Positions 9,301 through 18,250 of a stretch of 64,000 nt of DNA are shown here, in pieces (positions within the stretch are counted from its first letter, which is position 1; each line of letters begins with the position of its first letter). The notes under the pieces are model-generated. The model was not told the DNA's origin. It saw only the letters and a program-made list of their open reading frames with translations, and did no database searches. This DNA is from Undibacterium paludis (GTDB lineage Bacteria; Pseudomonadota; Gammaproteobacteria; Burkholderiales; Burkholderiaceae_D), in NCBI RefSeq assembly GCF_022568815.1, contig NZ_JAKZHX010000010.1, forward strand, positions 124,001-188,000. Reading direction: 5' to 3'. Made by a program: the position numbers and the translations under genes.

Positions 9301-9622
9301 CAACCAGACTACTTTCAGCTATACCTCACAACAGTCTGACCAGAATTACACCGTCACCTCGACCATTACCAAACCGGACGAAGATTTACAGATCAGTGTC
9401 ACCGGGGCCAGCACGCAATCGATGACGAACCAACATTATGTACTCAGTTCACTGACCAATAGCTGGGTCAGCGGCCAGCGTAATATCTTGCTCGACGACC
9501 TGACGGCCAATGGCTTTGGCACCTATACGCCTGCGCAATTGAATCTGACCGCGATGGCAACGACAGAAGCCCTGACAGACTGGCCGCTGGTGGGAGTATT
9601 GGGCGAAGCGATCGCAGCCTAG
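6380..9622 (+). CDS. Large DUF6603 domain protein
   Basis: 1080 residues. Residues 1-265 are repeated beta modules (FSGSVQDATIDIGKF, FSFYADTI). From about 282 (INKTFGPVDLQKIGLNY) to 748 (PVSWQNVADNFLPG) the sequence has the features that I associate with DUF6603: glycine-rich beta strands, GPPFLYVSGLAFGFG near 420, LPTMATLPGYLLLPG, and the terminal SW...FLP. After a low-complexity Ala/Ser/Gln linker (about 755-800), residues 805-1080 form another beta-rich domain starting WDWIIDPNQFQL. No signal peptide or membrane helix is present despite a barrel-like composition. DUF6603 proteins are large and uncharacterised; the assignment is from memory, not a search. Probably the central component of the cluster. 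Confidence 0.75.
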   Translation: MSNTAIDLTLGLNLQIGSVPVSLSAEVESDSAGSVYTFSGSVQDATIDIGKFMSYIGQQFGVDVQFPPELNLEAIIDYVAGQIRYAKPVSGATTTEMGMAAKFDLVYRNGGSTETFSFSFYADTILTSGSSVSSYVVGASIDTNLAFKDLPLVGTIPVFNEYTLKHLGFSYTNADPAQNNGKPVSFNIPKVSQSSNPLKPAGSPPSRESNSYAINTSGDQTTFSLDKKGFAFTAGLMREGSNSAVSNFSLPMALPAAPASTAPATYYQGSGSVNASPPASPINWIKINKTFGPVDLQKIGLNYKSGEATFGLSAGFSMGGFSLDLQGLSITFPLPLPGMPAGDTVSFDLDGLAMDFQRGSLRLGGAFLKVIQNDITNYYGEVVVQVASYGFKAIGGYAPAQHGNPASFFIYANLQVPLGGPPFLYVSGLAFGFGVNYALNLPTMATLPGYLLLPGKAPAQPSNAGAAFSSVLTQLAGGSNPVVTNQPGQYWVAAGIQFTSFNMVSAFALVTVSFGVSTQIGLLGSCSITLPKGASSPLAYIEIDIVASFTPDSGALAVAGVITPASYLYGDFVKISGGFAFNIWFSGEHKGDFVVTIGGYNSAYSKPAWYPAVPRMQMGFALGPFQASGSSYLALTPAMFMAGMQFSATFSLGSIKAWFNCGMDFLIAWAPFVYQADAYVNVGCSVDLGLFTIRVSVGANLQVWGPSFGGRAEVDLDIVSFTIRFGSSAPNPAPVSWQNVADNFLPGSGSTSTNSAKTVSARSMGMLSMQKSAQAQKLAASSNDAGNTDNNASASVAIGLLQQDIVDAEGRTWDWIIDPNQFQLMTASTIPSNVARWSTGSSTTTTIPNVLPIASTTALPHLVAASESYSSTQIWNPTISVKPMKLSGVQTIHTITLTKADNNGSFNDYIDEVQIQPVLGNSNTALWGDPNVSKDANTVALLSHTLMGFNITALPRNPLTVNNVPLIQLIFTAGNQTTFSYTSQQSDQNYTVTSTITKPDEDLQISVTGASTQSMTNQHYVLSSLTNSWVSGQRNILLDDLTANGFGTYTPAQLNLTAMATTEALTDWPLVGVLGEAIAA

Positions 9623-9681
9623 CAAGGGTGATCTGCGCCAAGTAATGCATGAATGAACATTTTTTGAAGGTGTGAATCAAC

Positions 9682-11202
9682 ATGGCTGTCAATGACGACG
9701 AAACCTATTTGCTGAACCAGCAGGTATCCTTTATCCAGCATTTTCTACCGGGCCTGGATGCCGGTGGTTACCAGTTGCAGGTAAGGCAAAACATACTCGA
9801 TAGTGCTGGCAACGCCGTCGCCGGCGCAGACTATAGCAACAGCTATACCTTTGCCGTCACGGCAGACCGCTTTGCGATTTCACAGCCTGGCAATGTGATC
9901 AGTTCGGTCTTCCCTTCTGACAATGCCTCGGGTGAATTCAGCAATGTCTTGCCACATGTGGTGTTTTCTCAAAAGACCTTCCCCTGGGTGCGCTACCCGA
10001 CCAATCAACTGCCCTATTCACCACCAGAGCCAGGCACGGACACCGATGCCGACGTGCCGACCTGGTTATGGGTCATGCTGCTTGATGAAGACGATGTCAG
10101 CGCCTGCGCCGCTGAAGGCTTGAGCCTGAACCTGACGCCAGCAACCCGCAGCGTGGCCGATCTGTTTCCGCAGGCTGCTCTGCCATCTGGCACAACCAGC
10201 AGCCTGGGGAATAATTATTCCTACTTTAATGGCGCCACCACCATACTGGGGCTGGAACCAGGCGAAACATTGACAGATGCCATTCAGACCATTGATGTGC
10301 CCCTGAGCCTGTTCTGGAAGATCGCCCCCAGTGTCGATGACTTGAAGCAGATGGCCCATGGTCGCGTGGTCAGTCTGATCAACCAGCCGACTACCACCAA
10401 TACACCAGATCCAGGTGAACCTACCGGTTCATTCTCCGTCGTATTTGGCAACCGCCTGCCTGCCACCGGCAAAAAGACAGTAGCCTTTCTGGTGTCGCTG
10501 GAAGAATTGCAGAACTTTCTGCCCAGTACCAGCAGCGGCGGCGCGCCAACGGGTAACACCTTCAATGGCAACCTTTCATTGAGGCTGGCTGTATTAAGCA
10601 ACTGGACTTTTTTCAGCACTGGCCAGCCAGCGACCTTTGTCCACCAGTTGCTGAGCCTCAACGGCCGTGTGATTGACGACCCGAACAAGCAGCCACCGCC
10701 CGCTGCTGTCAACACCAACCTGCGCCTGCTGTACCAGGGGAACAATGCAGTCGTGCGCGGGGCACTGGATATGGGTTATGTACCGCTCAACGAAACCCTG
10801 CGCACAGCAGGTCAGACAGTGTCCTGGTACCGTGGCCCGCTCACACCTTACCAGGTCACGCAGTCGTGGCTGCAGGTGCCGATTGCCTCACCCGATGCCG
10901 CGACCATCTTTGACCCGACCACAGGATTGCTTGACACCTCCTATGCCGCAGCCTGGACCATAGGCCGCATGGTGGCCTTGCAGGATACGTCATTCTCGAC
11001 AAGCTACTACACCTGGAAGCGCGACCTGGAAATGCAGATACAACAATCGGTGGAAGACCAGATGCTGGAACAGAGCCTGGGAGCTTCGCTGAACCTGGCG
11101 CCGCAGAGCAGGCAAATGAAACTTGTGGCTGGCGCACCGGCTCCGCATGGCTCTGGTTCACTGCTGAAACGCACCATCATGTCACTCAATCCTGAGATTT
11201 AA
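9682..11202 (+). CDS. Uncharacterised DUF6603-cluster protein (506 aa)
   Basis: 506 residues with start ATG preceded by GAAGGTG. The N-terminal 60 residues resemble an immunoglobulin-like strand set (FLPGLDAGGYQLQVRQ), followed by FSNVLPHVVFSQKTFPWVRY (about 93-112) and a long beta-rich region with VRGALDMGYVPLNETLRT. The C terminus (about 430-480) is helical and basic (MQIQQSVEDQMLEQSL). I remember similar LPHVV...PWER segments in unannotated proteins encoded beside DUF6603 genes, but cannot confirm this here. No catalytic motif, signal peptide or membrane segment. Its TAA stop is separated from the next ATG by a single base, so translation is coupled. Confidence 0.7.
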   Translation: MAVNDDETYLLNQQVSFIQHFLPGLDAGGYQLQVRQNILDSAGNAVAGADYSNSYTFAVTADRFAISQPGNVISSVFPSDNASGEFSNVLPHVVFSQKTFPWVRYPTNQLPYSPPEPGTDTDADVPTWLWVMLLDEDDVSACAAEGLSLNLTPATRSVADLFPQAALPSGTTSSLGNNYSYFNGATTILGLEPGETLTDAIQTIDVPLSLFWKIAPSVDDLKQMAHGRVVSLINQPTTTNTPDPGEPTGSFSVVFGNRLPATGKKTVAFLVSLEELQNFLPSTSSGGAPTGNTFNGNLSLRLAVLSNWTFFSTGQPATFVHQLLSLNGRVIDDPNKQPPPAAVNTNLRLLYQGNNAVVRGALDMGYVPLNETLRTAGQTVSWYRGPLTPYQVTQSWLQVPIASPDAATIFDPTTGLLDTSYAAAWTIGRMVALQDTSFSTSYYTWKRDLEMQIQQSVEDQMLEQSLGASLNLAPQSRQMKLVAGAPAPHGSGSLLKRTIMSLNPEI

Positions 11203-11203
11203 T

Positions 11204-12184
11204 ATGAAATCCGTGTACAAGCGCTCATCGCTGATCAGTAACCTGCAGACAGCCTATTCCAGCCCCGCCAACGTGCAGGCCAACCTCCCAAACCCCGCCA
11301 TGCCGCAAGTGCTGGTGGACTGGCTGGCCAACCTGGCACTGCTGCATGGCGTGCCCTTCAATTATCTGGTGCCGGATGAAAACATGCTGCCACCAGAATC
11401 ACTACGTTTTTTTTACCTGGACAGTAACTGGATTTCGGCCTTGACGGATGGCGCCATGAGCATAGGCCGTAACCTGACCACGCAGGTCGATACGCCGGAA
11501 ATGAATCTGCAATCCGCCGTCTTGCCAGAGGTGACCATGCAGGTCAAGAGCACGGCATCACAGGTCAGGGCCAAGGCATTTGGCACAACCGCTGCTGTCG
11601 ACCAGAACAATGCCACTGTCATCAGCGGATTCATCATGCGCTCTTCGCTGGTGCTTGACTACCCAAGCATGGGAGTGAACGTCTATCCGCTTGGCGGCAC
11701 ACCAAAAGACCCGAATCCTGTCATGCTGCAGATACTGCGACTGGAGCAACTTGGCCCGCAATCAGACACCCTGATCTGCCTGATTGCCGGCGATGCCTAC
11801 CGTGTCGACATACACGAAGCACCACAGGCACTGCACTATGGCATAGATTGTTTCCAGAATGGCTGCACCGTCAGGGGCCATGCCGCAACGGCGGTCAAGA
11901 ATCTGTACACCTTTGGCAACGTTACGTCGACCATCAATGGCACCACAACCAATAGCGTCACCATGAGCCAGACGGTGACACCGACTGATATCAGCTCATG
12001 TTTCCGTAGCATATCGCCACGCGTGCTGGGCATGGATACTTTGTCCAAACTGATCCTGCGAGCCAACCAGTCTGTCGCGCCACCTCCGGGCACCACGACC
12101 CCAAGCAGCATAGATTCGGCCGAGATGGGCTTTGAAATGACCGAGGGTGTGGGCATGGTCAGTTTTTATAAATCGAATACCTGA
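11204..12184 (+). CDS. Uncharacterised DUF6603-cluster protein (326 aa)
   Basis: 326 residues. A well-ordered block at residues 38-90 stands out: DWLANLALLHGVPFNYLVPD, then MLPPESLRFFYLDSNW and DGAMSIGRN. This block reads like a conserved family core, with a helix followed by a proline-rich loop and aromatic strand. The remainder is beta-rich, includes three cysteines (ICLI, DCF, NGC) and ends in MTEGVGMVSFYKS. No signal peptide. Translationally coupled to the 506-residue gene and 26 bp before the 1452-residue gene. No function is recognised; the context suggests a stoichiometric partner of these two proteins. Confidence 0.7.
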   Translation: MKSVYKRSSLISNLQTAYSSPANVQANLPNPAMPQVLVDWLANLALLHGVPFNYLVPDENMLPPESLRFFYLDSNWISALTDGAMSIGRNLTTQVDTPEMNLQSAVLPEVTMQVKSTASQVRAKAFGTTAAVDQNNATVISGFIMRSSLVLDYPSMGVNVYPLGGTPKDPNPVMLQILRLEQLGPQSDTLICLIAGDAYRVDIHEAPQALHYGIDCFQNGCTVRGHAATAVKNLYTFGNVTSTINGTTTNSVTMSQTVTPTDISSCFRSISPRVLGMDTLSKLILRANQSVAPPPGTTTPSSIDSAEMGFEMTEGVGMVSFYKSNT

Positions 12185-12210
12185 ATTCATTAAGCCAGCG
12201 ACAGAAAATC

Positions 12211-15200
12211 ATGATGAACGCAATTGTTCCACTCAATATCGCAGCACTGCGCGTCAACAATAATGACGCCACCAATGTCGTGGGCGGTTTCCAGGGCAAG
12301 ACAGCCAGCTTCAATTCCATGCCCTGGTACAATCCCAACGGCGGCTCCCCGCCAGCAGCGGCCAGTACCGGTGACAAGATTTACAAGCCGCTTGGCAGCA
12401 CTACCAGCGGCGCACCGCTGAACAGCCCCGCCAACCCGCTCGGTGTCGGTGTGCATCTGCAATGGGAATTGCCTGACTACTTCCGCAAGGGGACTCAACC
12501 TGCAGAAGGTGGAAATCTGGTCTTCCCGGCCGCACCAAACCGCTGGCTGGTGACACGCTTCCTGAGTTTTTATGACCCGGCAACACAAGCTTATGGCAGC
12601 ATCAGCAGCAAAAGCTGGGTAGTGGAAAGCGACTATCTCGCATCATCGCTGCAAGCCGACTCATCCGGCATTATACGGCCTGTCATTTCTGTCCCCATCC
12701 CTGCCCAGCCCGGCTTTCAGCAACAACCTTTCATGTACATGGGACGGGTGGTCGATGCCGCAAGCTGGAACCCGGCCAATACGCCGGCATCGAATTACCT
12801 GCCCTATTACAAGAGTACCGATGGCAGCCCGCTCTACCTGACTTCCATCGGTTTTGTCGGTGCCTATTTTGGCTCTTACTATCCTGAATGCTGCAGCGTC
12901 TTTGGTTTCTGGGACAATTTTTCTGATGTGCCTTATCCCGGTTACAAGTCTTTGTATGAGGCATTGAAGGCAAACGCCACGATACAGTTTCGCACCAGTT
13001 ACCAGGTGACAGGCTGGCTCAATGAAAGCATGTCCGATCCACTTGCCAATATCGATGCCCATATCACCGACGACTATAACCAGTACCTGAGCGACTGCAA
13101 TAACAACCACGTCGCGCCTGAACTGACACCCAATGATTTTTTCCAGCAGATTACTGCCGGAAAAATGAAATGGACTTTCAATATGGCCGACGTCGGTTAT
13201 GAACTCAATGAAGATCACACGATAGCCTCGCTCAATTATCCTGAAGAAACCCTGTCCGCAGGCACTACGCAGGAGGTTGTCTGGAACATGCTCAGCAACC
13301 CTGGTACGACTTACTTTTTGCAATCGAATAATGCATCAAACGTTTCTGTCTGGGATACCGAAGTCGAAATTGCCGTCGGCAATTCAACCGAAGAAGCGGT
13401 GGCGGCCATGCTCAAGACTGACATGGGCCAGCAGACCAGTGACACGAATGTGCTGACCAATTATGAATACCTGCTCGATGCACTGCAACTGGGCCTGCTG
13501 GCTGATCTGGAAAAAACCCCCAATAAACTGATCGCGCTGGAAGAAGCACTGCACAGCAATGCCTTCTCTACCGACCCCAGTGGCTACCTGTGGATCATAG
13601 GCAGCCAGGAAGTCAGTGGTGACACCCCTGTCAATCCGGATGATGAAGTGACGCTGCCACTGGACCTGGCAGAGCAGCTCTACCTGCTGAACCAGGCACA
13701 GAAAAACTATGACATGGGACGCGCCGCCCTCTCGACCATGCGCAAGCAATTGTTCATGGACTGGACCCATTATGTGAAACTGTACACAGGTGAAATCACT
13801 GATCCCAACATCAGCATCGGCAATATGACGAATTTCATCAACACCGCCAGCGGCGGTGAATTGAATGCCGTCATCGCCAAGGGTAATGCCGTCGGCATAT
13901 TGTCGTATATCACGAATGAAGAGTCTGGCGCTGTAACCGGCATCAACCAGCCTGTCAATGGTGTATCACTCTCCAGCCTGGCTTACAAGGTCTGGGACAA
14001 TTACCAGATCGTACAAAATGCCCTGGCCGCTTACCCGGCCTGGCAAGTGCAGTGCACGAGGAATGATCCCTTCTATCTGCCCAACGAACCGCTGGTGCTG
14101 ATGCAGGGCGACATGATGGAACCTGCGCGCAGGAATGGCAAAGCTCAGCTGACCTTCGTTCGTCTGAGCCTGGAAATACTGGGCCAGCTCAATATCTGCT
14201 ACAACGGCAATCAGTTGCAGGTCACTGCCAGCAGTACAGGCATCGTTCCTGCCGTCAACAGCAGTATCCCCATGGGCGCCGATGTCAGCGCCTTGTTAGG
14301 CGAAGCGTGTCTGATCACTCCCATGCTGGCGACAGCGGTGGCATCCAGCCTCGCTGCGACAGGCGGCGCCAATAATCCGGCCGTCAGTTCGCTCCCGGCT
14401 TTTACCACCAGCCTGATGTATGCACAAGGTGGGCTGAGCCCGCTCGATATTGCACCGAATGCTGGTGGCGTGCCGGCCCCTGCCGATACCGGTCTGTTTA
14501 CGACGGTGGCAGGCGACAATTACCAGCCTTCAGCCAATCCAGTCGTTGCTATCAGCGCACCACAGTCGCTGGATATCACTTTCAGCAATGCTGCCAACAA
14601 TGGCTGGGCGCCCAATACCATAGGCTGGAGTACCCAGGCAACGCCAGCCGGTTTCCCGTCGAGCCAGGTCAATCCCTTCCTGCCCGTATTCATGGTCTGG
14701 AATGTCAGGCTCAATCCCTTGTTGTGGGAAGCCAAGGACAGCAATGGCAATGCGATTTATTCACCGTCCAACCTCACCGACTTCTTTACCCTGGACACCG
14801 ACGCCGTCGATTATGTCTACAAGATGAACGGCAACCAGGCTGTGAATTTCACTTCGCCTGATCCTGTCACCTATGGTAACTCTTCAACCATGAGTTCCAA
14901 TTCCACCGGGGTGCTGGTCTACCAGATCAACTCCTATATCGCCGGCCATCCTGGTGACCCTGACAATCCTACCTTGCAGCAAATTGCCGACCTGTATGCG
15001 GACAAGAATTTCCTGGCGCAATCGATCAGCGGTTTCAATATCCAGCAGGTGTTGACTGCCGATGTCGCCCAGGTCGCCGTGGAAGACCTGACCAAGGGCA
15101 GCCGCGACAGCATCACCACGGCAGTCGCCAATGCGGCAAAACAGAATTCCTGGGACAACTGGTATGACTTTGGTTTCAACAGCCAGCAGCCCATATCGAC

Positions 15201-16569
15201 TGGCTTGCTGGCGCAGGGGAATTTTGGTCCCCTGCGCTCGGGCTTCCTGGAGATCATGAGCATAGAAATCGTCGATGCCTTTGGTCAGCGCATGGACCTG
15301 GCGACCTCGGCCAGCAACCCTGATGGATCACTGGAAGTGATTACCGCTTACTCCATGACCCCGCCTGCAGAGGATACCGCCAACCAGGGCAAGATTTATC
15401 TGCCACCCAGGTTGCTGGCGTCAAGTCGCCTGTGGTTCCAGTGGCTGTCGGCTTCGTATGACACCAGCATCGCCGGTATCACCGGAGATTTTGAAGAAAT
15501 GAGCCACCACCCGGCCACCTCGCCGGTCTGTGGCTGGGTCGTGCCCAATCATCTGGACAATAACCTGTTCTTCTACAATGCAGACGGCAGTCCTATAGGC
15601 ACATTCGGCATAGAACACCTGACGACCAATCCTGCCCTGGTCTATCGTACACGTGCCGGCAATCTGGCCAATGCCACCAACAGTCTGGCGTATGACATCG
15701 GTGAACCAGGCTCGCCTACCGTCAACGCCAATCTGGCCAATTACATGTGGTACATCAATAGCCAGAATGCCAGCTACCTGCAAGACTTGATGAAGGTGAT
15801 ACTCGATTCTGCCGATTACATCAACCCCTCGCATTATGCGAGTGACGCCAATCTGTCCGTCCTGTTGGGTAATCCGCTGGCCCTGGTCAGGGCCACGGTT
15901 GGTCTGGAAACAGCCGGCAACCTGCTGCCGCTGTCGCAAGCTGACAATGGTCCCGGCAGCCCTTTCCCGCAGGATGTCAACAATAACCGTGTCAATTACA
16001 CTGACCGCATGGCCTACAGCAGCGCCAACCTGCAAAACGTCAACTTCCCATTAAGACTGGGTGATCTTGCCAATCTTGACGATGGCCTGGTTGGCTACCT
16101 GATGGATGGAACGGGTGACAATCCCTACACAGGTGAGATTTTCTATGCCCCGGCAGCCGATCCCGGCATGCAGGGAGGCGTCCGCGCGCCGACTGAAACC
16201 ACGGTGCAACTGACACTGAATGCGCCATCGCGCAACCTGACCATGCTGGTTGATCCACGCGCAGCCGTGCATGCGACGACGGGCGTATTGCCAGTCAATG
16301 AACTGAGCATACCGCCAGACCAGTACACAACAGCAATGAGCAGCCTGCAAGTCAATTTCGTCACCAGGCCCATGCTGAAGATGAGCCAGGGGCTGGTCGT
16401 CCCCTTGCCGGCAGAAAGTGGCTATGGCTGGTCATGGATCACGCCAGGTAACACCATCGATACGCCACTCACGCCAAATGCCGCCAATGAAACTCCGGTT
16501 TATGGTTATTCACCGCAGACCTTGCAGGAAGGCTGGCTGGAACTCACTCCCGACAGTAATGATGCGTAA
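12211..16569 (+). CDS. Very large uncharacterised protein of the DUF6603 cluster (1452 aa)
   Basis: 1452 residues, the largest product in the window; ATG at 12211 or 12214 are both possible. Near the N terminus GVHLQWELPDYFRKG (79-93) and PNRWLVTRFLSF (108-119) look like a conserved signature that I associate with other unannotated large proteins near DUF6603 genes (GVHLHW-LPD form). The middle (about 400-520) is helical, with charged segments such as DLAEQLYLLNQAQKNYDMGR; the rest is beta-rich and Asn/Ser/Pro-rich. No transmembrane helix, signal peptide, Walker motif or protease motif seen. Low Lys/Arg content suits an exported or particle-associated protein. Function unknown. Confidence 0.7.
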   Translation: MMNAIVPLNIAALRVNNNDATNVVGGFQGKTASFNSMPWYNPNGGSPPAAASTGDKIYKPLGSTTSGAPLNSPANPLGVGVHLQWELPDYFRKGTQPAEGGNLVFPAAPNRWLVTRFLSFYDPATQAYGSISSKSWVVESDYLASSLQADSSGIIRPVISVPIPAQPGFQQQPFMYMGRVVDAASWNPANTPASNYLPYYKSTDGSPLYLTSIGFVGAYFGSYYPECCSVFGFWDNFSDVPYPGYKSLYEALKANATIQFRTSYQVTGWLNESMSDPLANIDAHITDDYNQYLSDCNNNHVAPELTPNDFFQQITAGKMKWTFNMADVGYELNEDHTIASLNYPEETLSAGTTQEVVWNMLSNPGTTYFLQSNNASNVSVWDTEVEIAVGNSTEEAVAAMLKTDMGQQTSDTNVLTNYEYLLDALQLGLLADLEKTPNKLIALEEALHSNAFSTDPSGYLWIIGSQEVSGDTPVNPDDEVTLPLDLAEQLYLLNQAQKNYDMGRAALSTMRKQLFMDWTHYVKLYTGEITDPNISIGNMTNFINTASGGELNAVIAKGNAVGILSYITNEESGAVTGINQPVNGVSLSSLAYKVWDNYQIVQNALAAYPAWQVQCTRNDPFYLPNEPLVLMQGDMMEPARRNGKAQLTFVRLSLEILGQLNICYNGNQLQVTASSTGIVPAVNSSIPMGADVSALLGEACLITPMLATAVASSLAATGGANNPAVSSLPAFTTSLMYAQGGLSPLDIAPNAGGVPAPADTGLFTTVAGDNYQPSANPVVAISAPQSLDITFSNAANNGWAPNTIGWSTQATPAGFPSSQVNPFLPVFMVWNVRLNPLLWEAKDSNGNAIYSPSNLTDFFTLDTDAVDYVYKMNGNQAVNFTSPDPVTYGNSSTMSSNSTGVLVYQINSYIAGHPGDPDNPTLQQIADLYADKNFLAQSISGFNIQQVLTADVAQVAVEDLTKGSRDSITTAVANAAKQNSWDNWYDFGFNSQQPISTGLLAQGNFGPLRSGFLEIMSIEIVDAFGQRMDLATSASNPDGSLEVITAYSMTPPAEDTANQGKIYLPPRLLASSRLWFQWLSASYDTSIAGITGDFEEMSHHPATSPVCGWVVPNHLDNNLFFYNADGSPIGTFGIEHLTTNPALVYRTRAGNLANATNSLAYDIGEPGSPTVNANLANYMWYINSQNASYLQDLMKVILDSADYINPSHYASDANLSVLLGNPLALVRATVGLETAGNLLPLSQADNGPGSPFPQDVNNNRVNYTDRMAYSSANLQNVNFPLRLGDLANLDDGLVGYLMDGTGDNPYTGEIFYAPAADPGMQGGVRAPTETTVQLTLNAPSRNLTMLVDPRAAVHATTGVLPVNELSIPPDQYTTAMSSLQVNFVTRPMLKMSQGLVVPLPAESGYGWSWITPGNTIDTPLTPNAANETPVYGYSPQTLQEGWLELTPDSNDA

Positions 16570-16620
16570 ATGAAGAACAATGCGAAAGACCAATACAAGA
16601 GTAATGCAAGCAAGCAGTAA
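16570..16620 (+). CDS. Possible 16-residue peptide ORF
   Basis: ATG overlaps directly after the preceding TAA (TAAATG) and runs 16 codons to its own TAA, giving a very polar, Lys/Asn-rich peptide (MKNNAKDQYKSNASKQ). The remaining 64 bp to the next gene carry its AGAAGAAA ribosome-binding site. The frame may be accidental; its main support is the exact stop-start junction and composition unlike its neighbours. Confidence 0.2.
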   Translation: MKNNAKDQYKSNASKQ

Positions 16621-16684
16621 AAACCGCGCCAGCAATCCTGGACATTGATTATTTTGATCAACCTAAAACCAGACAGAAGAAATT

Positions 16685-18238
16685 ATGAGCTCAGTAATAA
16701 TGACCATGAATAACCCTGCGGTACCGGGCACACCCGCTACCATTTATACAGGGGTCACAGCCAGCCTCAATATCGCGCTCACCAATGATACCGGGGCTGA
16801 TATCAATCTCAATAGTGCCTCCAACCTGGAAGTGTTCATGCCGCTGTATTTTACGGCGGCACAACTGGAGCAGATGACGATCAGCAATATCGCACCGGCA
16901 GGCTGGACCTTCAGTTACAACAGCGCCGACATGTCCCTGCAACTGAACTGGACGGGTGGCAGCGCCCCCTGGTATAGCAACAGCGCCGTCACGTTCACGA
17001 TCAATAATGTGCTGACGTCGAATACGCCCACTGCTGACGCGGTGCAGGTCAACTTCAACAACATAGGCGGCGCTGGTGTGCCCACTCAGGTATCGGCCGC
17101 ACTGGCACTGGTTGCCCCTCCCGCGCCAGGCAACCTGGACCTGCAGCAGGTCTTGAATGTCGCGCCGGAATTTGGCGGGGTCGTCTATGTATCGGCCATC
17201 AGCAATCCACTGACCAATACCCTGTACCTGAATTTCAAGAATACCGGTAGTACGCCGTTGTTCAATGGCAATAACATGTGGACAGGCTCGCCCAAGGTAT
17301 CAGTCAGTTTTGTGTATGGCACCACCAGCGGTTCGCTGGCGCCGGATGACAAGCAGCAGTCTTCACAACTGGGCTCGGCCTGGGCGATCAGTGGCGGCAT
17401 CTACGTGGACCAGACTGATGGCTGGAGCATACAAAACCCGTCCGTTACCGGCCAGGCCAATTCACCAACATGGACATTGACACCCAACAACACCAACAAG
17501 CAGATCATCGGTACGGGCGACCAGTCCAATGTAACCTTCTCTTTCAGTAACATCATCTCAATGACACCGACTGGCCCGACGCAAATGTATGTGCAGTTTT
17601 CCGGGTTCATGGCCAATGACGGTACGCATTACAACGACACCGTTTTCGTTGTTTCCATCATCAAGCAGAATCCGCCCAATCCCGGTGCGATTGGCATCTA
17701 CAGCCTGGCAGAAACCATCACCGTCAACAGCTCCACTGAACAAGTCACCATCCCGCTGACCTGGAGCATGTTCGGTGTCGGCAGCGTCAAGCTGAGTTTC
17801 TACATACCCGGCATGACCATACCCGAACACAAGTACACCTATGGTACGGCACATCCTGCGCTCAACTACGACACCGAATATCCCCAGATCACCGGCGTCA
17901 CCAAGACCCAGACGCTGACAGTTTATTGCTGGGCATACTCGGATAGCAACTGGCAAAACCAGTTGAACAAGATACAGTGCACGGTGCCCCTGATCTTTCC
18001 ACCGGTGATCAACAGCTTCACCATCCAGCCGACAACGATCGTGCCGCCGGCCAGCTACGCATTTCAGTTGCAATGGGATATCGCGGGGCAGGACAGTTTT
18101 GAAATCATTGCAGACACTGGCTCTGGCAGCCCAGTCAAGTTACCGGTACCACAAACCGTGACGTCTTATATTGTCAACCCGACCGCACCAGAAACCACGT
18201 ATACACTCAATGTGTATGGCAATACAACTAACGACTGA
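16685..18238 (+). CDS. Uncharacterised protein with C-terminal Ig-like domain (517 aa)
   Basis: 517 residues, start chosen at ATG 16685 behind AGAAGAAATT. The N-terminal third contains a beta-sandwich-like segment beginning with a phrase about tolerance of disorder (LTNDTGADINLNSASNLEVF), and the C terminus (about 430-517) looks like an immunoglobulin-like repeat: INSFTIQPTTIVPPASYAFQ, then LQWDIAG, FEIIADTG and TSYIVNPTAPETTYTLNVYG. Such domains commonly mediate stacking or adhesion in fibres and exported proteins. No signal peptide. It lies 12 bp before the first tail-collar gene, so it may join a fibre-like part to the assembly. No specific family recognised. Confidence 0.65.
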   Translation: MSSVIMTMNNPAVPGTPATIYTGVTASLNIALTNDTGADINLNSASNLEVFMPLYFTAAQLEQMTISNIAPAGWTFSYNSADMSLQLNWTGGSAPWYSNSAVTFTINNVLTSNTPTADAVQVNFNNIGGAGVPTQVSAALALVAPPAPGNLDLQQVLNVAPEFGGVVYVSAISNPLTNTLYLNFKNTGSTPLFNGNNMWTGSPKVSVSFVYGTTSGSLAPDDKQQSSQLGSAWAISGGIYVDQTDGWSIQNPSVTGQANSPTWTLTPNNTNKQIIGTGDQSNVTFSFSNIISMTPTGPTQMYVQFSGFMANDGTHYNDTVFVVSIIKQNPPNPGAIGIYSLAETITVNSSTEQVTIPLTWSMFGVGSVKLSFYIPGMTIPEHKYTYGTAHPALNYDTEYPQITGVTKTQTLTVYCWAYSDSNWQNQLNKIQCTVPLIFPPVINSFTIQPTTIVPPASYAFQLQWDIAGQDSFEIIADTGSGSPVKLPVPQTVTSYIVNPTAPETTYTLNVYGNTTND

Positions 18239-18250
18239 CCGGAGTATTTC

